A DNA stretch of 35,257 nucleotides from Methylocystaceae bacterium (GTDB taxonomy: Bacteria; Pseudomonadota; Alphaproteobacteria; Rhizobiales; Beijerinckiaceae), in contig OMIO01000055.1 in NCBI GenBank assembly GCA_900299115.1, positions 1-35,257 on the forward strand. Reading direction: 5' to 3'. Positions 31,022 to 35,257 of the stretch are shown piece by piece. The notes below the pieces were generated by a model, which saw only the letters and a program-made list of their open reading frames with translations, had not been told where the DNA came from and searched no databases. The position numbers and the translations under genes were made by a program. Numbering within the stretch: position 1 is the first letter of the stretch; every line of letters starts with the position of its first letter.

Positions 31022-32467
31022 ATGTTGCAATTTGACGAAATGATGGGTGCGAATGGACAACCCCGCGTTGCCTATCAAAACTTGTCACAATGGCTGAACT
31101 CCGTAGACGCCCAGTGGCTTTCATCGCGACGCGAGCAGGCGGAGTTGCTATTTCGTCGTATTGGCATAACTTTTGCCGTATACGGGTCACAGGAAGCCAC
31201 TGAACGCCTTATTCCATTTGATGTTCTACCCCGCATCATATCGCGCAATGAGTGGGAGAGGCTCGAGCGAGGCTTAATTCAACGCGTCACCGCCCTGAAT
31301 CTATTTTTGAAAGATATCTACGGGGATGGACAAATAATAAAAGCCGGCATTATTCCAGCTGATCTTATTTATCGCAATCCCGGCTTTTGTTCAGAAATGT
31401 TTGGTCGCCGCCCACCCCATGATGTCTATGTCCATATCTCTGGCGTCGATATCGTAAGGACAGATGATCAAAATTTCTATGTTTTAGAAGATAATGCGCG
31501 CACCCCTTCTGGGGTATCCTACATGCTCGAAAACCGCGAAGTCATGATGCGGTTATTCCCAGAACTTTTTTCTCTTCATCGAGTTGCGCCAATCGAGGAT
31601 TATCCAAACGAACTTCTAGCGACATTAAGATCTGTCTCGCCGCCTCATGCCGCCGGAGAGCCTGTAATCGCGCTGATGACCCCCGGACAGTATAATTCAG
31701 CATTTTATGAACATTCTTTTTTAGCAGATAAATTAGGTATTGAGCTGGTAGAAGGAAGGGATCTTTTTGTTCGAGACGATATCGTCTACATGCGCACAAC
31801 AGAAGGTCCGCGCAGAGTAGACGTCATCTATCGTCGCATTGATGATGATTTTCTTGATCCCTTGGTATTTCGCGCTGACTCAGCGCTTGGGGTTGCAGGC
31901 CTAATGGGCGCGTATCAGGCTGGTAATGTAACCCTAGCCAATGCTGTGGGCACAGGCGTCGCCGATGATAAGGCGACCTATACCTATATGCCAGAAATCA
32001 TCCGTTTTTATCTTGGCGAAGCGCCAATTCTACTGAATGTGCCCACCTATCGCTGTCGAGAAGCTGACGCCTTAACTTATGTTTTGGAACATCTGAGTGA
32101 ATTAGTTGTAAAGGAAGTCAATGGATCTGGCGGCTATGGCATGCTGGTTGGACCACACGCGAGTAAAGCTCAAATTGAGGAATTTCGCTTAAAGCTTAGG
32201 GCCAATCCAGACAACTTTATTGCACAGCCCACACTTGCGCTATCAACCTGTCCTATTTCCGTTGCGCAAGGCATAGCGCCAAGGCATGTGGACTTACGGC
32301 CCTTTGTTCTTCATGGCGCTAAAAATGTTAGAGTTGTCCCAGGAGGATTAACACGCGTCGCCATGACTGAAAATTCACTTGTCGTAAACTCTAGTCAGGG
32401 AGGCGGGACAAAAGACACATGGGTTATTGATGATGTTCTTACGGAAATTCGTCCAACTATTTCTTAG
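31022..32467 (+). CDS. Circularly permuted ATP-grasp protein (type 2, DUF404/DUF407)
   Basis: A 481-residue protein of the circularly permuted ATP-grasp group. Recognisable segments in order: FDEMMGANGQPRVAYQNL, the IPFDVLPRIISRNEWERLERGLIQRV block, FLKDIYGDGQI, YVLEDNARTPSGVSYMLENREVM, TPGQYNSAFYEHSFLADKLGIELVEG, YRRIDDDFLDPL, NALGTGVADDK-type segment NAVGTGVADDKATYTYMPEIIRFYLGE, and VVKEVNGSGGYGM with the lysine and glycine loop of the ATP site. Such enzymes are predicted amidoligases or peptide synthetases, coupling ATP use to amide-bond formation; the substrate is unknown. It is the first gene of an operon with an alpha-E protein and a transglutaminase, a widely conserved triplet. Length is normal and no damage is seen. 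Confidence 0.93.
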   Translation: MLQFDEMMGANGQPRVAYQNLSQWLNSVDAQWLSSRREQAELLFRRIGITFAVYGSQEATERLIPFDVLPRIISRNEWERLERGLIQRVTALNLFLKDIYGDGQIIKAGIIPADLIYRNPGFCSEMFGRRPPHDVYVHISGVDIVRTDDQNFYVLEDNARTPSGVSYMLENREVMMRLFPELFSLHRVAPIEDYPNELLATLRSVSPPHAAGEPVIALMTPGQYNSAFYEHSFLADKLGIELVEGRDLFVRDDIVYMRTTEGPRRVDVIYRRIDDDFLDPLVFRADSALGVAGLMGAYQAGNVTLANAVGTGVADDKATYTYMPEIIRFYLGEAPILLNVPTYRCREADALTYVLEHLSELVVKEVNGSGGYGMLVGPHASKAQIEEFRLKLRANPDNFIAQPTLALSTCPISVAQGIAPRHVDLRPFVLHGAKNVRVVPGGLTRVAMTENSLVVNSSQGGGTKDTWVIDDVLTEIRPTIS

Positions 32468-32529
32468 AATAAAATCTATGAAATCTGGTAACCAAAACAT
32501 TCTTACATCCCGCGATGATGGATAACTTA

Positions 32530-33477
32530 ATGCTTTCACGTACTGCAGATAATTTATACTGGTTGGCGCGTTATATGGAGCGTGCAGACTTTTTAAGTCG
32601 CGCAATTGAGGCCTCGCGTAGGCTCGCTTCTCTCCCAAAAACGTACGGAGGAGTAGAGAGCGAATGGGATAGTGTATTATTATCCTCAGGATCCGCCGAG
32701 TCTTTTGCTGCCTCGGGAAGGCCATTAGAGGAAGAACATGTTATTGAATATCTGACTTTTGCAGCTGACAATCCAGGCTCAATTAGAAATTGTCTCTATC
32801 TTGCTCGCACGAACGCTCGGGCTGTCCGCACAGCTTTAACGGTCGAAATGTGGGAAGCTATTAATGGCGCATTTTTAGAAATGCAATCCTTCGAAAATCG
32901 CCGTAAAACCACATCTAAAGAAGAATTAACGCATTTTCTTGAGTTTGTTAAAAGAACTTCTCTAAGCTATGACGGCGGCGCATATCGAACCATGCTGCGT
33001 AACGACGCTTATTGGTTTTCTCGGCTAGGACTTTTTATAGAAAGAGCTGACAATACAGCCCGTCTGTTAGACGTTAAATATCATGTTCTACTACCTGAAA
33101 AAGAAAGCATAGGAGGCTCACTCGATTATTTCCAATGGTCTGCGTTGCTGCGAGCCGTTTCCGCCCATAACGCCTATCATTGGGTTTATCGCACGAGTAT
33201 GAAGCCCTGGCTCGTCGCCGATTTACTCATTTTAAGACCGGAAATGCCAAGGTCGCTGATTTCATGTTATGAAAGCATTGTACGCAATCTAGATCTGCTA
33301 GCGCGAGCACACTCAAGACAAGGGCCGGCTCAAAGACAAGCCAGAAAACTACATAATCAATTACAAAATTTAACGATGGAGAATGTATTTCAAAATGGAC
33401 TTCACGAATTTGTGAGTAATTTTATTGTAGAAAACAATCAACTTGGCTTACTAATTTCTGAACAGTATCTATTTTAA
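32530..33477 (+). CDS. Alpha-E domain protein (DUF403)
   Basis: A 315-residue all-helical alpha-E protein. It begins with the diagnostic LSRTADNLYWLARYMERADFLSR, and later has LVLEMWEAIN-like TVEMWEAINGAFLEM, NDAYWFSRLGLFIERADNTARLLDVKYHVLLP and the SALLRAVSAHNAYHW motif. Nearly all known members are encoded beside circularly permuted ATP-grasp genes, and they are thought to assist or accompany the predicted amidoligase; biochemical function is unproven. I chose the ATG at 32530 because TGGA lies 7 nt upstream and the family starts at MLSRT; an ATG at 32515 in the same frame is the alternative. It lies about 60 bp after the ATP-grasp gene and 10 bp before the transglutaminase gene. Confidence 0.92.
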   Translation: MLSRTADNLYWLARYMERADFLSRAIEASRRLASLPKTYGGVESEWDSVLLSSGSAESFAASGRPLEEEHVIEYLTFAADNPGSIRNCLYLARTNARAVRTALTVEMWEAINGAFLEMQSFENRRKTTSKEELTHFLEFVKRTSLSYDGGAYRTMLRNDAYWFSRLGLFIERADNTARLLDVKYHVLLPEKESIGGSLDYFQWSALLRAVSAHNAYHWVYRTSMKPWLVADLLILRPEMPRSLISCYESIVRNLDLLARAHSRQGPAQRQARKLHNQLQNLTMENVFQNGLHEFVSNFIVENNQLGLLISEQYLF

Positions 33478-33487
33478 TGGCATAGAC

Positions 33488-34327
33488 ATGCATATTCATA
33501 TTCAACATGAAACTACCTATAGATACTCAACTCCGGCAAAACATTCCTTCCAACATCTACGAATGACCCCAAGGAACTTTGACGGACAGCATATAGTCAA
33601 CTGGCGCCTAGATATGAATATCGAAGGCAGATTGAAAGAAACAGAGGATTCTTTTGGTAATATACTGCATCATATGAGTGCAGAAGGCCCCATCAGCTCA
33701 ATTAAAATATTGGCTGAAGGGGACATAATTACATTTAATACTAATGGCATTATTACTGGCTTGGCAGAAAAAATACCGAATATATTGTACCTGCGTGATA
33801 CACAGCTCACACGCATACAACCTGAATTGATAGACTTCACATATAACGCAACAAGAAATGAAGTTAATGATTTAAATAAATGTCACAGCCTACTCAGTTC
33901 AATACATGATTGCATGTTGTTTGATAATAACGCAACAACTGTCACCACGACCGCCTACGAATCCTTTTCAAACAAGAAAGGCGTGTGTCAGGATTTTGCA
34001 CATATATTTCTTACCTGCGCTCGTTTTTTGAATATTCCAGCGCGGTATGTAAGTGGCTACTACGTTAGAAACGATATAGATCGCCAGACGGCTGGCCATG
34101 CATGGGCAGAAGCTTATATTCCGGATCTGGGGTGGATTGGTTTTGATCCGGCCCATGGCATATCGCCGAACGAAAGATACGTGCGACTAGCAACAGCACT
34201 AGACTATAATGGAGCTGCGCCAATAAAAGGGACGATAGTTGGTGGACTAGGAGAAGATATGAATATTTCTATCCATATTTTTTCGCCTCAGGACCCCAAA
34301 GATACTCACCAGTTACTTATACAATGA
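33488..34327 (+). CDS. Transglutaminase-like protease/amidase domain protein
   Basis: A 279-residue protein with the bacterial transglutaminase N-terminal β-domain (HIQHETTYRYSTPAKHSFQHLRMTPR, residues about 4-90) and a transglutaminase core with a complete Cys-His-Asp triad: C167 in KKGVCQDFAHIFL, H204 in GHAWAEAYIP and D220 in WIGFDPAHG. The C-terminal segment with NERYVRLATALDYNGAAPIKGTIVGG is typical. No signal peptide, so it is probably cytoplasmic. Members of this group, linked with ATP-grasp/alpha-E genes, are expected to hydrolyse or transfer amide bonds, perhaps editing or releasing the product of the amidoligase. It lies 10 bp behind the alpha-E gene, and base composition is slightly more AT-rich than the first two genes of the operon. 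Confidence 0.92.
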   Translation: MHIHIQHETTYRYSTPAKHSFQHLRMTPRNFDGQHIVNWRLDMNIEGRLKETEDSFGNILHHMSAEGPISSIKILAEGDIITFNTNGIITGLAEKIPNILYLRDTQLTRIQPELIDFTYNATRNEVNDLNKCHSLLSSIHDCMLFDNNATTVTTTAYESFSNKKGVCQDFAHIFLTCARFLNIPARYVSGYYVRNDIDRQTAGHAWAEAYIPDLGWIGFDPAHGISPNERYVRLATALDYNGAAPIKGTIVGGLGEDMNISIHIFSPQDPKDTHQLLIQ

Positions 34328-34379
34328 AAATTTTTAATTGCTTTTAATGTTAAAGCTTTAGCGTAATTGGCTTTTACTA

Positions 34380-34760
34380 AATCGAACGTCTCAATGGCGC
34401 TATCCCTCAGCTAGCGCGTATTTTTCGCAACTCGTTCTGATCGCTTGATTCTCCTGCTGGGGCCCAGTGAAGGCCCTCAGAATCGAAGGTAAAATCTTGA
34501 CAACCTGCAGATTGCAACGCCAAGACGACGCCTGGCCAAACGCCTTTCTTGGCCCAGCGATTAAAGCGGGTATAGGTTGTGTACCATTTCCCAAATTCAG
34601 CAGGTAAATCCCGCCAAGGCGAACCCGTTCTAACAATCCAAAAGACCGCTTCGAGGAAGGCGCGATTATCTCTGCCTGAGCAACCCGGATCACCTGCTTT
34701 ACCAGGTAAAACTGGCTCGACAGCTTTCCATAGCTCTTCATTTAGATATCGCTCTGTCAC
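34380..34760 (-). pseudogene. Truncated IS5-family transposase (OrfA fragment)
   Basis: The open frame 34407-34760 (117 residues, GTG start) matches the N-terminal helix-turn-helix domain of IS5-type transposases (DUF4096): RYLNEELWKAVEPVLPGKA, GRDNRAFLEAVFWIVRTGSPWRDLPAEFGKWYTTYTRFNRWAKKGVW. After about residue 85 the sequence loses similarity and keeps only faint traces of the region before the DDE domain (FDSEGLHWAPAGES resembling the DST-xxRAH-xxAAG stretch), then stops. The catalytic DDE domain is missing; the next DNA leftwards is the end of the transglutaminase gene. No flanking terminal inverted repeats could be identified. It is a relic and not mobile. Confidence 0.85.
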
Positions 34761-35136
34761 AACAGTCTCCCACCATGCTTATAGAGGAACGTTTTGTGAT
34801 CCTAACAACTTTAAACGGTTAGATTAGCAAAATAAGATTTAGCCAATCATCCCGCACTCGGACCATTGAAACACGCAACTCAAACAGGAATCTCTAGATT
34901 GCTTATTTGTACTCTATCGACTGGCTCGTTTAATTACAACCTTGTATGCAATGCAAGTGTATAATTAAAGAGACTTTGAATAACGACACATTGGCCAGAG
35001 TTTTCTTGAATTCTGCAACTTGCGGGTTACACCCTGCTGTGGCAAAAGCCCGTTAGCTCAATGAGCTACTCTTCCGTCTCATATCTTCACGGGTAAATTT
35101 TACCCGTAGTAGAAGGATGGAGGAAGTGAGCCCTAA
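34761..35136. other. Gene-free region with dyads between the IS relic and tRNA-Thr
   Basis: No coding sequence. It holds an imperfect 37-bp dyad with TAATTA ends (34931-34967), a GGGT-tac-ACCC mini-hairpin (35024-35034), a tRNA-like fragment (35049-35093, with TTAGCTCA...GAGCTA resembling a D-arm), and a perfect 8-bp stem ACGGGTAA / TTACCCGT (35089-35107). The first ~60 bp next to the transposase fragment may be IS end sequence. The promoter of tRNA-Thr should be here but no clear -35/-10 pair stands out. Confidence 0.5.
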
Positions 35137-35211
<75 letters not shown>

Positions 35212-35257
35212 GCTTTTTCAATGACTTACGCTACTTGTTGTCAGTCGTTTTTAGCTA

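Noticed and set aside
35049-35093. Second tRNA gene just before tRNA-Thr
   Set aside because: A D-arm-like stretch is visible but no proper anticodon stem, T-arm or acceptor pairing; reported only as a tRNA-like fragment.

Overview
The window looks like a piece of chromosome from an alphaproteobacterium of the Hyphomicrobiales (Rhizobiales) type. The pointers are a complete F1-ATPase operon atpHAGDC with no F0 genes beside it, the recA–alaS pair with a GAAC-N7-GAAC SOS box ahead of recA, an NDUFA9-like reductase, a BTLCP-type cysteine peptidase, and the ATP-grasp / alpha-E / transglutaminase trio. Coding DNA is of moderate GC and intergenic DNA is clearly AT-rich. A family or genus cannot be fixed from the sequence alone.

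Layout. 1–2.3 kb: AT-rich left edge with an orphan single-pass membrane protein, a 2-keto-4-pentenoate hydratase-like enzyme on the minus strand and tRNA-Leu(CAG). 2.4–7.4 kb: an NDUFA9-like SDR convergent with an EI24/CysZ-type membrane protein, then a minus-strand group of universal stress protein, small cytochrome c and methylmalonyl-CoA mutase. 7.5–12.9 kb: recA with SOS box and terminator, alaS with a palindromic leader, and a potassium channel with a cyclic-nucleotide-binding domain that starts directly on the alaS stop codon. 12.9–17.9 kb: atpHAGDC on the minus strand. 18.1–19.6 kb: mtnP and apt, two successive steps of methylthioadenosine/adenine salvage. 19.7–23.6 kb: a YafK-type L,D-transpeptidase-fold protein, rplU-rpmA, and obgE after a long gap. 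23.6–24.5 kb: about 0.9 kb with no recognisable gene. 24.5–30.2 kb: an O-methyltransferase, a small secreted protein, oligoendopeptidase F, an NtrC-like regulator that has lost key residues, glutathione peroxidase and a coupled 99-residue protein. 30.2–34.3 kb: a BTLCP peptidase divergent from a compact circularly-permuted ATP-grasp / alpha-E / transglutaminase operon. 34.4–35.2 kb: a decayed IS5-type transposase fragment, a structured gene-free stretch with a tRNA-like fragment, and an intact tRNA-Thr(GGT).

Most of the window is core housekeeping. The parts most worth a second look are (i) the NtrC-family regulator, which keeps its receiver, AAA+ scaffold and Fis-type HTH but has replaced GAFTGA and the Walker B aspartate; (ii) the ATP-grasp/alpha-E/transglutaminase operon with an adjacent second transglutaminase-fold protein and a 9-bp dyad in the shared promoter region; (iii) palindromes in the alaS leader; (iv) a terminator-like hairpin inside the probable rplU leader; and (v) the IS relic and tRNA-like debris beside tRNA-Thr. 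I saw no CRISPR array, prophage or clear defence system.
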